The notes: generated from the letters alone by a model not told the origin. Positions 51,660 through 61,143 are shown, numbered from the stretch's first letter. The stretch is DNA of 64,000 nucleotides from Glycomyces salinus (GCF_016428645.1 NZ_JAELXW010000051.1:1-64000); one strand, 5' to 3'. Numbers and translations: made by a program.

Positions 51660-52376
51660 TCACTGGTATTCGTTGTCGGGCGACTCGATCTTGGTAACCG
51701 ATTCGACCTCGATGTACGGGACCAGTTCGCCGTTGATCTCGTCGCGGCCCTCGCGCGGGGTGTAGACGCCGACGACCTCGACCCACTGGTCGGGCTCTAG
51801 GCCCTCCGGCACGTCGCCCTCGAAACCGATCTTGACCGGGCGGGCGTCGGCGGCGCAGCAGGCGACGACCATGCGGGCCAGCTGGGGCTCGTCCCCGTCG
51901 TAGAGGATGAAGCCGCGCAGCTGGATCCGGCGGTCCTCCAGGGTGATCCCGTCGTCGAATACGGCGCGGGCGGCGTAGTCCATGAGGGTCAGCGGCACCG
52001 GGTCGACGTCGTCGGGCAGCTCGGGGTAGGTCGAGCGGTTCTCCTCGGCGCCCAGCGCCGTGCCGGTGCGCTCGGCCTCGTAGGAGCCGAGGGCGTCGGG
52101 GGCGACCAGGAGCATCCCGACCACCGGAGCCAGCAGCAGCCAGGCGACCTTGGAGCGGCCTTGGTCGTGCCCGTGGGCGTCCGCTCCGGGCTCTCCGCGG
52201 TCCCGCCAGGCCATCCAGGCGGTCACGACCGCGGTGACGACGAGGATGATCCCGGCGGGCAGGACCAGCCAGAACGCGTAGGGCTTGACGTAGTTGAGGT
52301 ATTCGCCGGTGACGATCAGGCGGATCATGCCGCCGCCGAGCAGGAGCAGGATCACCGCCTGCGCATCTCGCCTCAT
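51660..52376 (-). CDS. TIGR03943 family membrane protein
   Basis: 238 residues, coupled by ATGA to the permease gene before it. N-terminal membrane helices (about 8-30 and 34-58, and a third near 85) and a C-terminal soluble domain with IQLRGFILYDGDEPQLARMVVACCAADARPVKIGFEG, which contains the conserved paired Cys. The family is regularly paired with a YraQ/DUF318 permease and often lies in zinc-regulated neighbourhoods. A role in metal handling is likely but unproven. Confidence 0.88.
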   Translation of the reverse strand: MRRDAQAVILLLLGGGMIRLIVTGEYLNYVKPYAFWLVLPAGIILVVTAVVTAWMAWRDRGEPGADAHGHDQGRSKVAWLLLAPVVGMLLVAPDALGSYEAERTGTALGAEENRSTYPELPDDVDPVPLTLMDYAARAVFDDGITLEDRRIQLRGFILYDGDEPQLARMVVACCAADARPVKIGFEGDVPEGLEPDQWVEVVGVYTPREGRDEINGELVPYIEVESVTKIESPDNEYQ

Positions 52377-53389
52377 AGCCACACCGCCCCCATCACCACG
52401 GCCGCCAGGAGCGCGACGCAGAAGACCGCGGGAGTGAACCGCAGCGCGAAGCCGCGGCCGAAGGTGCCGGCGTGCATCGCGATGAGCTTGATGTCCACGA
52501 ACGGGCCGACGACCATGAACGCCAGCTGCGCGGTGGGCGAGAACGCGGTCAGGGAGGCGGCCACGAACGCGTCCGATTCGGAGCAGATCGAGACCAGGAC
52601 GGCCAGGGCCGCCAGGGCCAGCACCCCCAGGACCGGGTTCTCGGCGACGACGGCCAGCCACCTCTCTGGCACCAGCGTGTTGAGGGTCGCCGCGATGGCC
52701 GCGCCGATGACCAGGTAGCCGCCTGCCTGCACGAAGTCACCGCGAAGACTCGACCAGAACGCGGCCCACTTGCCGTCCTCGTGGTCGCGGTGGGCCGGCA
52801 GGCGCAGCCACTCGCTGCGGCCGAGCTTGGCCCACAGCCAGCCGATGGCGATCGCCGCTCCCAGGGAGGCGCAGAAGCGGGCAGCGACCATCTCCGGCTG
52901 CCCCGAGAAGGCCACGAACGTAGAGACGATGACCACCGGGTTGATCGCCGGGGAGGCGAGCATGAAGGTGAAGGCCGCGGCCGGGGCGACTCCGCGCTTG
53001 ACCAGGGCCCCGGCGACCGGCACCGAGGCGCACTCGCAGCCGGGCAGCACCGCGCCGGAGAGTCCGGCGACCGGGACGGCTATGGCGGTGCGCTTGGGCA
53101 CGGCGCGGGTGAACCAGGAGGCGGGCACGAACGAGGCGATGGCCGCCGACAGGAGCGTGCCGGCGACCAGGAACGGGATGGCCTGGACGGCGACGGCCAC
53201 GAAGCGGGCGGCCCATGCCTGGGAGAGCTCGCCTCCGAGCAGTTCGGCGAGGCCGGGGCGGGCGGTGAGGCCGAAGACCAAGAGCAGCGCGAGGGCCTCG
53301 ACAGAGGTCAGCCCGCGGCGGCGGGGCGGTGGCGCGGGTCCGGCGGCGTCGGTTGACGCGGCCTCGGACCCGGCGAGGTCTCGGCTCAC
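52373..53389 (-). CDS. YraQ/DUF318 family permease
   Basis: 338 residues, GTG or ATG start at 53389 (MSRDLAGSEA). Polar N-terminal 30 residues, then about eight to nine membrane helices; the repeated family block GAVLPGCECASVPVAGALVKRG and the second half SICSESDAFVAASL contain conserved Cys/Ser. Such permeases are thought to move a metal complex or small thiol species; the substrate is not established. It is first in the operon with the TIGR03943 gene, just upstream of znuA. Confidence 0.88.
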   Translation of the reverse strand: MSRDLAGSEAASTDAAGPAPPPRRRGLTSVEALALLLVFGLTARPGLAELLGGELSQAWAARFVAVAVQAIPFLVAGTLLSAAIASFVPASWFTRAVPKRTAIAVPVAGLSGAVLPGCECASVPVAGALVKRGVAPAAAFTFMLASPAINPVVIVSTFVAFSGQPEMVAARFCASLGAAIAIGWLWAKLGRSEWLRLPAHRDHEDGKWAAFWSSLRGDFVQAGGYLVIGAAIAATLNTLVPERWLAVVAENPVLGVLALAALAVLVSICSESDAFVAASLTAFSPTAQLAFMVVGPFVDIKLIAMHAGTFGRGFALRFTPAVFCVALLAAVVMGAVWL

Positions 53390-53435
53390 GTCACCATTCT
53401 GCGGTATCGGTGCGCGGGACGCGAGGCGGACACCG

Positions 53436-53465
53436 TTCCGTGTGCACGACGGCGCTTACTACTCT
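53436..53465 (+). promoter_or_regulatory. Promoter of the ion-channel gene
   Basis: TTCCGT (53436-53441), 18-nt spacer, TACTCT (53460-53465), with the GTG start six bases later. Leaderless mRNA is likely, as no ribosome-binding site is seen. Confidence 0.45.
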
Positions 53466-53471
53466 GGGTCG

Positions 53472-54320
53472 GTGCAAATCCCGCCCTCGATCGCCACCAG
53501 TCACAGGCGGCTCCCGGAGTTCTGCCGGGCCATGCTGCGCGACAAGCGATACCAGACGCTGTCCATGCTCGTCATCATCGTCAACGGCGCCGTGCTGGGC
53601 GCGATGACCTTCGAGGGCGCGCTGGACGCGGTCGGCGAGGCCCTGACGCTGATCGACCATGTGTGCCTGGCGTTCTTCGCATTCGAGGTGGTCGTGGGAC
53701 TGGTCTCCTTCGGACGCAAGCCTTGGCGGTACTTCCGGCGCGGCTGGAACGTCTTCGACTTCGTGATCGTGGTGGCCTCGTTCCTGCCGGGACTGCGGGA
53801 GAACGCGACGATCCTGCGTCTGCTGCGCGTGGTCAGGATCTTCCGGTGGATGGCGTCGCTGCGAGTCATCCTGGTCGCGATGGGCAAGGCACTGCCCAAG
53901 TCGGGCGGGGTGTTCGCGCTGACCGGAGTGTTCATGTACCTGTGGGCGATGATCGGCTGGATCGCCTTCGGCTCCGACGACGCCGACCATTTCGATTCGG
54001 TGGGCACCACACTGCTGGTGCTGCTCCAGATGCTGACCTTCGACGACCTGGGGTCGACCATCCGCGAGTCGATGGCGCTGAACCCGTGGACGCTCCCTTA
54101 CTTCGTGGGATTCATACTGTTCGCCGCGTTCGTCCTCATGAACGTCCTCATCGGGGTGGTGCTGGCCTCCATGGAGGAGGCCCAGCGCATGGACGACGAG
54201 GACGGCCAGGTCTCGGCCGACACCGCCGTGCTGCTGGAGCGGATCGACAAGCTTCAGGAGACGGTGGACCGGTTGGCCGACGACCGGGAGCGGGCCAAGG
54301 AGTTCACTCCGTTCCGCTGA
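53472..54320 (+). CDS. Voltage-gated cation channel, bacterial sodium-channel type
   Basis: 282 residues. Six-helix subunit: S1-S3 segments about 30-115, an S4 with Arg every third residue ([20 protein letters not shown]), a pore region and S6 ([20 protein letters not shown]), then a coiled tail ([20 protein letters not shown]) that would assemble the tetramer. The filter reads TFDDLGS where the model NaChBac has TLESWAS; acidic residues are kept but the Trp is replaced by Leu. Ion selectivity therefore cannot be assumed. Its 3' end overlaps the convergent uppS gene by 17 nt. Confidence 0.85.
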   Translation: MQIPPSIATSHRRLPEFCRAMLRDKRYQTLSMLVIIVNGAVLGAMTFEGALDAVGEALTLIDHVCLAFFAFEVVVGLVSFGRKPWRYFRRGWNVFDFVIVVASFLPGLRENATILRLLRVVRIFRWMASLRVILVAMGKALPKSGGVFALTGVFMYLWAMIGWIAFGSDDADHFDSVGTTLLVLLQMLTFDDLGSTIRESMALNPWTLPYFVGFILFAAFVLMNVLIGVVLASMEEAQRMDDEDGQVSADTAVLLERIDKLQETVDRLADDRERAKEFTPFR

Positions 54321-55095
54321 CCGGGTTCGGCTCGGCGCGGCCGAACCTGCGGTCCCGGCGCGCGTAGGTCTCGCAGGCCCGCCACAGGTGGCGCCGGTCG
54401 AAGTCGGGCCACAGGACGTCCATGTAGACGTGCTCGGCGTATGCCGACTGCCAGGCCAGGTAGTTGGAGGTGCGCTGCTCGCCCGAGGGGCGCAGGAACA
54501 GGTCCACATCGGGCAGGTCCGGGTTGTAGAGGTACCGGCCGAAGGTCTTCTCGGTGATCCGGTCCGGGTTGACCCTGCCGTCCCTGACGTCGCGGGCCAG
54601 CGCGGCGGCGGCGTCGGCGATCTCGGCGCGGGCGCCGTAGTTCACGCAGAACTGGAGGGTGATCTTGTCGTTCCGCTTCGACATCTCCTCGGCCACCAGC
54701 AGCTCGTCGATGACGCTCTTCCACAGCTTCGGGCGCCTCCCGGCCCAGCGGATGCGGACCCCCATCGCGTGCAGCTCGTCGCGTCGGCGGTGGATGACGT
54801 CGCGGTTGAAGCCCATCAGCCAGCGGACCTCGTCGGGGCTGCGCCGCCAGTTCTCGGTCGAGAAGGCGTAGGCCGACAGGGTCCCGATGCCGAGCTCGAT
54901 CGCGCCTTCGATGGTGTCGAACAGCGACGTCTCCCCCATCGTGTGCCCCTCGGTGCGCTTGAGTCCGCGCTCCTTGGCCCACCGGCCGTTCCCGTCCATG
55001 ATGATCGCCACGTGCTTGGGCAGCACCTCCCGGGGGATGACCGGCGGCCGGGCACCGGAAGGGTGCGGCTTGGGCGGCTCGTACTGACGGCTCAC
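54304..55095 (-). CDS. uppS: Isoprenyl diphosphate synthase (undecaprenyl or decaprenyl type)
   Basis: 263 residues from GTG 55095 with GGAGG four bases upstream. Cis-prenyltransferase motifs: [47 protein letters not shown]. It makes the lipid carrier for peptidoglycan and arabinogalactan-type synthesis. In many actinobacteria it follows recO directly; here a DUF5685 gene on the other strand lies between them. Confidence 0.95.
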   Translation of the reverse strand: MSRQYEPPKPHPSGARPPVIPREVLPKHVAIIMDGNGRWAKERGLKRTEGHTMGETSLFDTIEGAIELGIGTLSAYAFSTENWRRSPDEVRWLMGFNRDVIHRRRDELHAMGVRIRWAGRRPKLWKSVIDELLVAEEMSKRNDKITLQFCVNYGARAEIADAAAALARDVRDGRVNPDRITEKTFGRYLYNPDLPDVDLFLRPSGEQRTSNYLAWQSAYAEHVYMDVLWPDFDRRHLWRACETYARRDRRFGRAEPNPVSGTE

Positions 55096-55250
55096 TGGAC
55101 CTCCGATCGACAGGCGGGACTCGATCGTAATAGCGCCGCCCGAAGCTCGGAACCTGCGGCGGCCGATTCGGGGCCCGGTCGCTTCCCCGGGCCGGTTGCG
55201 CGGGGCGGCTAGTATGCGCTGGAATCCGGCCCCGCCCATAGGAGTGCTCG

Positions 55251-56489
55251 TTGTTCGGCATCCTCGCCCCCTGCCCTGCCCGCACGCCCGAGGACCTCAG
55301 ACCGCGCTGGATGGGCCACTTCTGCGGACTCTGCCTCGAACTGCGCGACGAGGCCGGGCACGCCGCGCGGCTGACGACCAACTACGACGCCCTGACCCTG
55401 TCGGCCCTCGTCGAAGGCCAGACCGAGTCGCGGGAGGACGCCCGCACCGCCGGGCCCTGCGCTCTGCGAGGCATGCGCCGCCAGCGCATCCCCACCGGGG
55501 GCGGTCCCCGTCTGGCCGCCTCCGCGTCTCTCCTGCTGGCCGCCGCCAAACTCGACGACCACCGCGCCGATCGCGACGGCCTGGCCTCCCGCCCCGGCTT
55601 CGCCGGCATCGCGCGCCGCACCGCCGACCGCTACCGCGCCAAGGCGCTGGCCATCGGCGACGCGATCGACCTCCCCGTCGACCGGGTCACCGCCGCCATC
55701 GACCTGCAGCAGGCCGCGGAGGCGGCCGCTGGGCCGGGCACGGCCCTGGAGGCGGTCACCGCCCCGACCGCCGAGGCCACCGCCGAACTGTTCGCCCACG
55801 CCGCCGTACTGGCCGACCGCCCCGGCAACATCGCGCCCTTCCGCGCCGCCGGAGCCGCCTTCGGCGCTCTCGCCCACCTCCTCGACGCCGCCGACGACTA
55901 CGAGGACGACCTGCGGCGCGGCGCCTGGAATCCGCTTCGAGCCACCGGCACCTCCCTCGACCGGGCCCGCCGCACCGCCCGCGGCCTCCTGTCCGACCTC
56001 GGGGCCGCTCTGGAGACGGCGGACCTGGCCGACGCGACCATGCCCCGGCTCCTGCTCGGCCGCTACGCCTCCCACGCGGTCGCCAAGAGCTTCGGCACCG
56101 TGTGCTCCAACGCCTCCCACCAGGTCTCAGGGGCCGATCAGGGTCCGCCCAAGGAGCCCGGGCCGCACTACCAGGGTCCTCCCGGCGGGCCGCCGCCTGA
56201 GCCCGGCTGGAGGCCCGGCAAGGGTTTCTGGGCCGGCATGTGCGGACTCATCGTCGCCGCCTGCGGCTGCCAGGCGTGCTGCGCGGCCAAGTGCGCGGAC
56301 TCCTGCACCGACCGGAGCTGCGACGGCTGCGCGAGCGGCTGGAACTGCGACTGCTCGTGCGACCGCTGCGGGGACAAGTGCTGCGACCGCTGCTGCGGCG
56401 ACTGCCGCGGCCGATGCTGCTCGCGATGCGACGACTGCGATGGGTGCGACGGCTGCTGCTCCGGGTGCGGAGACTGCAACTGCGGTTGA
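55251..56489 (+). CDS. DUF5685 family protein with a cysteine-dense C-terminal tail
   Basis: 412 residues from a TTG at 55251 behind AGGAG. N-terminal helical DUF5685 region starts [16 protein letters not shown] with [15 protein letters not shown] holding CGLC, then Ala-rich helices to about residue 300. After a Pro/Gly linker (about 305-325) the last 83 residues contain 28 Cys in CC, CxC and CxxC patterns, with Asp/Gly/Arg between. Such a tail suggests metal storage, disulfide cross-linking or prenylated-type cofactor handling; function is unknown. In homologues the family often sits next to natural-product or envelope genes. Confidence 0.8.
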   Translation: MFGILAPCPARTPEDLRPRWMGHFCGLCLELRDEAGHAARLTTNYDALTLSALVEGQTESREDARTAGPCALRGMRRQRIPTGGGPRLAASASLLLAAAKLDDHRADRDGLASRPGFAGIARRTADRYRAKALAIGDAIDLPVDRVTAAIDLQQAAEAAAGPGTALEAVTAPTAEATAELFAHAAVLADRPGNIAPFRAAGAAFGALAHLLDAADDYEDDLRRGAWNPLRATGTSLDRARRTARGLLSDLGAALETADLADATMPRLLLGRYASHAVAKSFGTVCSNASHQVSGADQGPPKEPGPHYQGPPGGPPPEPGWRPGKGFWAGMCGLIVAACGCQACCAAKCADSCTDRSCDGCASGWNCDCSCDRCGDKCCDRCCGDCRGRCCSRCDDCDGCDGCCSGCGDCNCG

Positions 56490-56498
56490 GCGCGCGGC

Positions 56499-57245
56499 TC
56501 AGTGGGGCACGTACTTGAGGGTCTTCAGGGGGCGTTCGGAGTGCCATTGGAAGTGGGCGGCGATCAGGCCCGCCGCTTCGGTGCGTTCGCGGCCGTCGGC
56601 CTCGGCGGCGTGTTTCCAGTCGCCGATCTCCAGGGCCCGCATGAGCTCCATCGACGCCGGGGTGGGGACGGCGGCGCCGCCGGGGCGGCAGTCGCGGCAG
56701 ACCGCGCCGCCGGCGGGCACGGCGAAGGCCCGGTGCTCGCCGTCCTTGCCGCAGCTGGCGCATTCGCTCAGCGACGGGGCCCAGCCGGCGGTCTTCATGC
56801 CGCGCAGCAGGTAGGAGTCCATGACCAGCAGCGGCGGCAGCCCGGTCTCGACCAAGGCCCGGAAGGCGCCGAGGGTGAGCTGGAAGACGTCGAGGTCGGG
56901 CTGGTGGTCCTCGGGGACGAGCCGCTCGGCGGCCTCGGCGATGACGCACGCGGCGGTGTAGGCGGTCCAGTCGGCGCTGATCTTGCCGCCCGACAGGTGC
57001 AGGCCGACCGCCTGGGTGACGGTGTGCAGCTCGCCGCGGCCCTCGATGAGCTGGAGGTCGACGTGCCCGAACGGGGCCAGCCGCGCCCCGAACTTCGAGG
57101 AGGTGCGCCGCAGTCCCTTGGCGACGGCCCGGAACCGGCCCCGGCCGCGGCCCAGCAGCGACACGATCGAGTCGGCCTCCCCGAGTTTGAACGTGCGCAG
57201 CACCACCGCGTCGTCGCGGAAGAGCTTCCTGGTACCGACCCCCAC
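56499..57245 (-). CDS. recO: DNA repair protein RecO
   Basis: 248 residues. OB-fold start LFRDDAVVLRTFKLGEADSIVSLLG, GRFRAVAKGLRRTSSKFGARL, and a C-terminal zinc-type CASCGKDGEHRAF...CRDCRPGG. It loads RecA on SSB-coated gaps with RecR. Convergent with the DUF5685 gene (9 nt). Confidence 0.95.
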   Translation of the reverse strand: MGVGTRKLFRDDAVVLRTFKLGEADSIVSLLGRGRGRFRAVAKGLRRTSSKFGARLAPFGHVDLQLIEGRGELHTVTQAVGLHLSGGKISADWTAYTAACVIAEAAERLVPEDHQPDLDVFQLTLGAFRALVETGLPPLLVMDSYLLRGMKTAGWAPSLSECASCGKDGEHRAFAVPAGGAVCRDCRPGGAAVPTPASMELMRALEIGDWKHAAEADGRERTEAAGLIAAHFQWHSERPLKTLKYVPH

Positions 57246-57280
57246 GCCGCAAGCCTAGCCCGGGGCCCGGACATAACGCC

Positions 57281-57309
57281 TTGCGATCGGTGGGGCCCCC
57301 GCATAGGTT
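57281..57309 (+). promoter_or_regulatory. Promoter of the MOSC gene
   Basis: TTGCGA (57281-57286), 17-nt spacer, TAGGTT (57304-57309); the GTG start follows after seven bases, so this is probably a leaderless transcript. Confidence 0.55.
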
Positions 57310-57316
57310 TGGCCTC

Positions 57317-57970
57317 GTGCGCATCATCTCCGTGAACATCGGCAGAGTCCGCCCCAACGAGTGGAAAGAGGGCGTCGGATTCACCGGCATCGACAAGCGG
57401 CCGGTGCCGGGCCCGGTCGCGGTGCGCCCGGCCGGACCCAAGCCCTCGGGCGAGGTCGGCCTCGAAGGCGACAGGGTGGGCGACATCGAGCACCACGGCG
57501 GCACCGACCAGGCCGTCTACGCCTACTCGCGGGACGACTACGACCACTTCGAGCGCCTCCTCGGCCGCGACTTCCACGAGGGCGCGTTCGGCGAGAACCT
57601 CACCGTCACCGGCCACGACCTCGGCCGCGCCCGCACCGGCGAACGCTGGGCCGGCCCCGACGGGCTGGTCCTGGAGGTGACGAGCCCGAGGATCCCCTGC
57701 AACACCTTCCGCGGCTGGATCGCCGAGAAGGGCTGGCTGAAGACCTTCACCGCCGAGGCCCGCCCCGGCGCCTATCTGAAGGTCGTCTCCCCCGGCACCG
57801 TCTCCGAGGATGCCGAGCTGGAGGTGGTCGACCGGCCCGACCACGACATCACCATCGAGCGGATGTTCAGGGCCGGGATGGGCGACAGAGCGCTGGCCAT
57901 GGAGCTGCTGGACTCCCCGCACCTCGGCGACGACCACCGCGAATTCCTGGAGCGCCGCTACGACCTCTGA
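57317..57970 (+). CDS. MOSC-domain protein
   Basis: 217 residues from GTG 57317. MOSC/YiiM-like: GLEGDRVGDIEHHGGTDQAVYAYSRDDY, GENLTVTGHDLGRARTGERW and PRIPCNTFRGWI with the conserved Cys expected to bind molybdenum cofactor or a persulfide. YiiM-type enzymes reduce N-hydroxylated compounds. No cofactor-biosynthesis genes are adjacent. Its end overlaps the convergent membrane-protein gene by 13 nt. Confidence 0.92.
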   Translation: MRIISVNIGRVRPNEWKEGVGFTGIDKRPVPGPVAVRPAGPKPSGEVGLEGDRVGDIEHHGGTDQAVYAYSRDDYDHFERLLGRDFHEGAFGENLTVTGHDLGRARTGERWAGPDGLVLEVTSPRIPCNTFRGWIAEKGWLKTFTAEARPGAYLKVVSPGTVSEDAELEVVDRPDHDITIERMFRAGMGDRALAMELLDSPHLGDDHREFLERRYDL

Positions 57971-58410
57971 AGCTCGCGCCGCCCGGCGAAGTAGGCGTTC
58001 GCCCCCGGAGTGAACATCGCCGCGGTCGCGACCACCACGGCGGCGATGTGCAGCAGGCGCACTGCCAGGAACGGGTCCGCCAGTTCTCCCCCGGAGCCGA
58101 AGGCGTCGGCGAAGTCGGCACCGGAGGCGAGTTCCATCGCGGCGGGCACGACCATCGCCGCCAGGCCGACCACCGACAGCAGCGCGGTCAGGGCCGTGCG
58201 GGCCCAGCGGCGGCCGAGCGTGAAGAACACGACGAGCGCCGCCGCGACCGTGTAGACGATCGAGCGGAGCCCGATGGCGGTCCAGACTCCGGCGTCGAAG
58301 GCGTCGTCCATGGCCAGTTCGGTGACGACCAGGCCGGTCTCGGTGACACCGGCGGCGATCGCGACCGCCCAGCAGACGGCGGCGGCTTTGACGGTCCCTG
58401 GGGTTTTCAT
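57958..58410 (-). CDS. Small four-helix membrane protein, unknown
   Basis: 150 residues, ATG 58410. Four hydrophobic segments at about 8-28, 45-65, 72-95 and 118-138 with few charges, a layout like DUF4267 or DoxX-like small integral proteins. No motif permits a function. Confidence 0.7.
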   Translation of the reverse strand: MKTPGTVKAAAVCWAVAIAAGVTETGLVVTELAMDDAFDAGVWTAIGLRSIVYTVAAALVVFFTLGRRWARTALTALLSVVGLAAMVVPAAMELASGADFADAFGSGGELADPFLAVRLLHIAAVVVATAAMFTPGANAYFAGRRELQRS

Positions 58411-58481
58411 GCCCTCAACGCTATGGCCGCGCCCGGTGGGGCGCCATGCGGCGCACGGCCGAATCCGGGGTACCGCCTGCC

Positions 58482-59177
58482 CTACCCCGGTTCGGCGAGG
58501 CGGCGGCGTCCGAGGTGGTCGGCGGCGCGGATCGGTTCGGGGAGGCGGTATCTGGGGGCCAGTTCGAGCACCAGGTCGCGGGCGGTGGCGAGGGTGCAGC
58601 GGTGGCCGACCGAGACGTACACGGGCTTGACGTTCTCGCGGGTGCGCAGGGCGCAGCCGATGACCTCCTCGCCGCCGTAGATCGAGGTCCACGCTCCCCG
58701 CACGGGCCCGGGTTCGTCCACCGGCAGGTGGGGCGGGCTCTTGGCCACGCCTATCGAGGGCGTGTCGAGAACGATGCCGAGGTGGCAGGCCAGACCGAAG
58801 CGCCTCGGGTGTGTCAGGCCGTAGCCGTCGCAGAGGTAGGCGTCCGGTTCGACGGTGAGCGCCTCGACCGCCCGCAGCAGCATCGGCAGCTCCCGGAAGG
58901 CCAGCAGGCCGGGCACGTACGGGAACTCGGAGCGGCCGCGGACGACCGAGCGGTCGAGTTCGGCGAGGTCGCCGCGGCGCTGGACCACGGCAGTGGCCAC
59001 CACCTCGTCGCTGCGCTTGTCGTAGGCGATGTCGAGCCCGGCGACGGATTCGACGTCGCCGGGCGGTTCGGCGACGACGACGCAGCTGGCCAGCTCCGAC
59101 TGCATCGCCACCGCCTCGGCCTCGTCGGCCGGCAGGCGGGCGTACGGTCCGCGGGGGTTCGGGGCGTCGGCGCTCAC
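58482..59177 (-). CDS. nfi: Endonuclease V (deoxyinosine-specific)
   Basis: 231 residues from GTG 59177. VAGLDIAYD carries catalytic D49; FPYVPGLLAFRELPMLLRA, CDGYGLTHPRRFGLACHLG and PTIGVAK-like PSIGVAKSPPHL are the other family blocks. It nicks DNA or RNA next to inosine. The N-terminal 30 residues are slightly longer than in E. coli. Confidence 0.94.
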   Translation of the reverse strand: MSADAPNPRGPYARLPADEAEAVAMQSELASCVVVAEPPGDVESVAGLDIAYDKRSDEVVATAVVQRRGDLAELDRSVVRGRSEFPYVPGLLAFRELPMLLRAVEALTVEPDAYLCDGYGLTHPRRFGLACHLGIVLDTPSIGVAKSPPHLPVDEPGPVRGAWTSIYGGEEVIGCALRTRENVKPVYVSVGHRCTLATARDLVLELAPRYRLPEPIRAADHLGRRRLAEPG

Positions 59178-59218
59178 GCCCGCAAGCCTAACCAAAGACC
59201 TCGGGGTGCTCCCCGGGG

Positions 59219-59956
59219 TCAGAACAGCTTGATCTGCGGGCCCTGGAGCGGGCCGGAGCCCATCGGGTCGGTCGGGCCCTCGTCGCCGCCGCCGTACTGG
59301 ACCTCGTCCATGTAGCGGCTGTCGTCGTCCTGGCCCAGGAGGGCGTCGGGGTCTTCGAGGTCGCCGTCGCGGTCGACCGCGATCTGGTCCATGTCGCCGT
59401 CGCCGTCGGAGTCGACCCGAAAGTAGTCGGCCTGGCCGTCGCCGTCCACGTCGTAGGCCTCGGTGTCGACCACCCCGTCGCCGTCGGTGTCCTCTTCGGA
59501 GAGGAGGACGCCCTCGTCGTCGAGGGTGGCGGTCTCGCCGTCGATGGTGACCTCGTCGAACTTGCCCTCGCCATCGGTGTTGACCATCTCGACGTCGTAC
59601 TCGCCGTCGCCGTCGGTGTCCATCAGCAGGGTCTCCATGTACCCGTCGCCGTCGGTGTCGACGCGCTTGTAGTCCATCTGGCCGTCGCCGTCGGTGTCGC
59701 GCTCGGAGACGTCGATCTGGCCGTCGCCGTCGGTGTCGGCCTGGACCTGGTCGGTGTAGTAGTCGCCGGTGTTGTCGACCGCGTAGGTGTCGTACTCGCC
59801 GTCGCCGTCCTCGTCGTAGGCGATGGTCTCGAAGTGGCCGTCGCCGTCGGTGTCGACGACGGCGACACCGTCCTCCTCGTACACGTTGTCGGCGTCGGCA
59901 CCCTCGACCGCTTCACCGAAGTCCACGTCGTCGTCGAACTGCCCGTAGTCGCTCAT
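59219..59956 (-). CDS. Tandem 13-residue DxDGDG repeat protein, probable calcium binder
   Basis: 245 residues, very acidic. After about 30 residues there are 11 or so tandem copies of a 13-residue unit of type DTDGDGxxDxxxV (DTDGDGQIDVSER, DTDGDGQMDYKRV, DTDGDGYMETLLM and so on), the calcium-loop pattern of thrombospondin-3, dockerin and EF-hand-like repeats. One stretch is degenerate (DNTGDYYTDQVQA). No signal peptide or membrane helix is seen, so it is either cytoplasmic or exported by an unknown route. It ends with a Gly/Pro tail. Confidence 0.82.
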   Translation of the reverse strand: MSDYGQFDDDVDFGEAVEGADADNVYEEDGVAVVDTDGDGHFETIAYDEDGDGEYDTYAVDNTGDYYTDQVQADTDGDGQIDVSERDTDGDGQMDYKRVDTDGDGYMETLLMDTDGDGEYDVEMVNTDGEGKFDEVTIDGETATLDDEGVLLSEEDTDGDGVVDTEAYDVDGDGQADYFRVDSDGDGDMDQIAVDRDGDLEDPDALLGQDDDSRYMDEVQYGGGDEGPTDPMGSGPLQGPQIKLF

Positions 59957-60096
59957 GGCTCCTCCGCTCCTCGAATGCTTAGCCTGGACCCCACACTATG
60001 GCCCCGGCCCGCACGGTACTTCCCCGATTCGTGCCAGGGCTCCGCTGAGAGCGGATCAGGCTTGCCCCGAAGCGCCCCGAAAGCGATGATCGGGAG

Positions 60097-61143
60097 ATGA
60101 GCGGACAACGAACCCTCCTGGTCCTGGGCGGCACCGTGTACCTGTCCAAGGCCGTCGCCAAGGCGGCGGTCGAGCGCGGCTCGCGAGTGACCGTCGCGGC
60201 CCGGGGGGCGAGCGGGGAGCCTCCCGAAGGCGTCGAGTTCGTGCGGATCGACCGGTCGAGCCCGGAGGGCGTCGCGCCGCTGGCGGGGCGGTCCTTCGAC
60301 GCCGTGGTGGACGTCTCGCGCATCCCGGCGCAGGTCGGCCCGGTGCTCGACGCCCTGGCAGACGGGGCCGGGCATTGGACGTTCGTCTCCTCGATCTCGG
60401 TGTACGCCGACCCGTCGGCCCGCGGCGACCGGACGCTGGAGCCGAGTTCGGCCGACGAGACCGAGACGAGTCTGGAGCTGTACGGCCGCAACAAGGTCAC
60501 CTGCGAGAACCTGGTGCGCGAGCGGCTCGGGGACCGGGCGTTCGTCCCGCGGCCGGGCCTGATCGTCGGCGCGGGCGACAACTCCGACCGGCTCGGCTGC
60601 TGGCCGCTGCGCATCGCCGAGGGCGGCGAGGTCCTCGCCCCGGGCAGGCCCGAGCGCCAGGTCCAGTGGATCGACGTCGAGGACCTGGCCGCGTGGATCC
60701 TCGACGCCGGGGAGCGGGGCGTGGTCGGCACGTTCGACGCGATCGGCCGGCCGATCGCCATGGAGCGGTTCCTCCACGGCATCGCCGACACCCTGATCGG
60801 ACTCGGCGTCATCGAGGCGCGCCCGGAATTCACATGGGTCCCGCAGGACTTCCTGGCCGAGCACGGGGTCAACCCGTGGGCGGGACCGGATTCGCTGGGG
60901 CTGTGGCTGCCGGAGCCGGACTACGACGGGATGGTCTCCCACGATCCGGAGTCGGCGTTCGGGGCCGGACTGGCGACGGTGTCGCTGGCGACGACGATCG
61001 AGCGCTGGTGGAAGGCCAACGCCGACGCTCCGCGGTTGACGGCGGGGCTGACGCGCGAGAAGGAAGGGACCGTGCTGGGCATCTGGCACGACCGTGAACG
61101 GACCTTCGAGGTGCCCACGCCCGAGAACTTCGTCGGGCCGTGA
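60097..61143 (+). CDS. NAD-dependent epimerase/reductase-like protein
   Basis: 348 residues, ATG 60097. Rossmann start LLVLGGTVYLSKAVAKAAVERG (GxxxxxS variant), FDAVVDVSRIPAQVG, the YxxxK pair in LYGRNKVTCEN and QVQWIDVEDLAAWIL. Extended-SDR family close to mRNA-binding or isoflavone-reductase-type proteins; substrate unknown. The glycine motif is relaxed, so coenzyme use is not certain. Confidence 0.82.
   Translation: MSGQRTLLVLGGTVYLSKAVAKAAVERGSRVTVAARGASGEPPEGVEFVRIDRSSPEGVAPLAGRSFDAVVDVSRIPAQVGPVLDALADGAGHWTFVSSISVYADPSARGDRTLEPSSADETETSLELYGRNKVTCENLVRERLGDRAFVPRPGLIVGAGDNSDRLGCWPLRIAEGGEVLAPGRPERQVQWIDVEDLAAWILDAGERGVVGTFDAIGRPIAMERFLHGIADTLIGLGVIEARPEFTWVPQDFLAEHGVNPWAGPDSLGLWLPEPDYDGMVSHDPESAFGAGLATVSLATTIERWWKANADAPRLTAGLTREKEGTVLGIWHDRERTFEVPTPENFVGP

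Noticed and set aside
59383-59850. Regular spaced cgccgtcggtgtc repeats that could look like a CRISPR array
   Set aside because: They encode in-frame 13-residue DTDGDG units, the spacers are not unique but repeat-like, and no cas gene is near.
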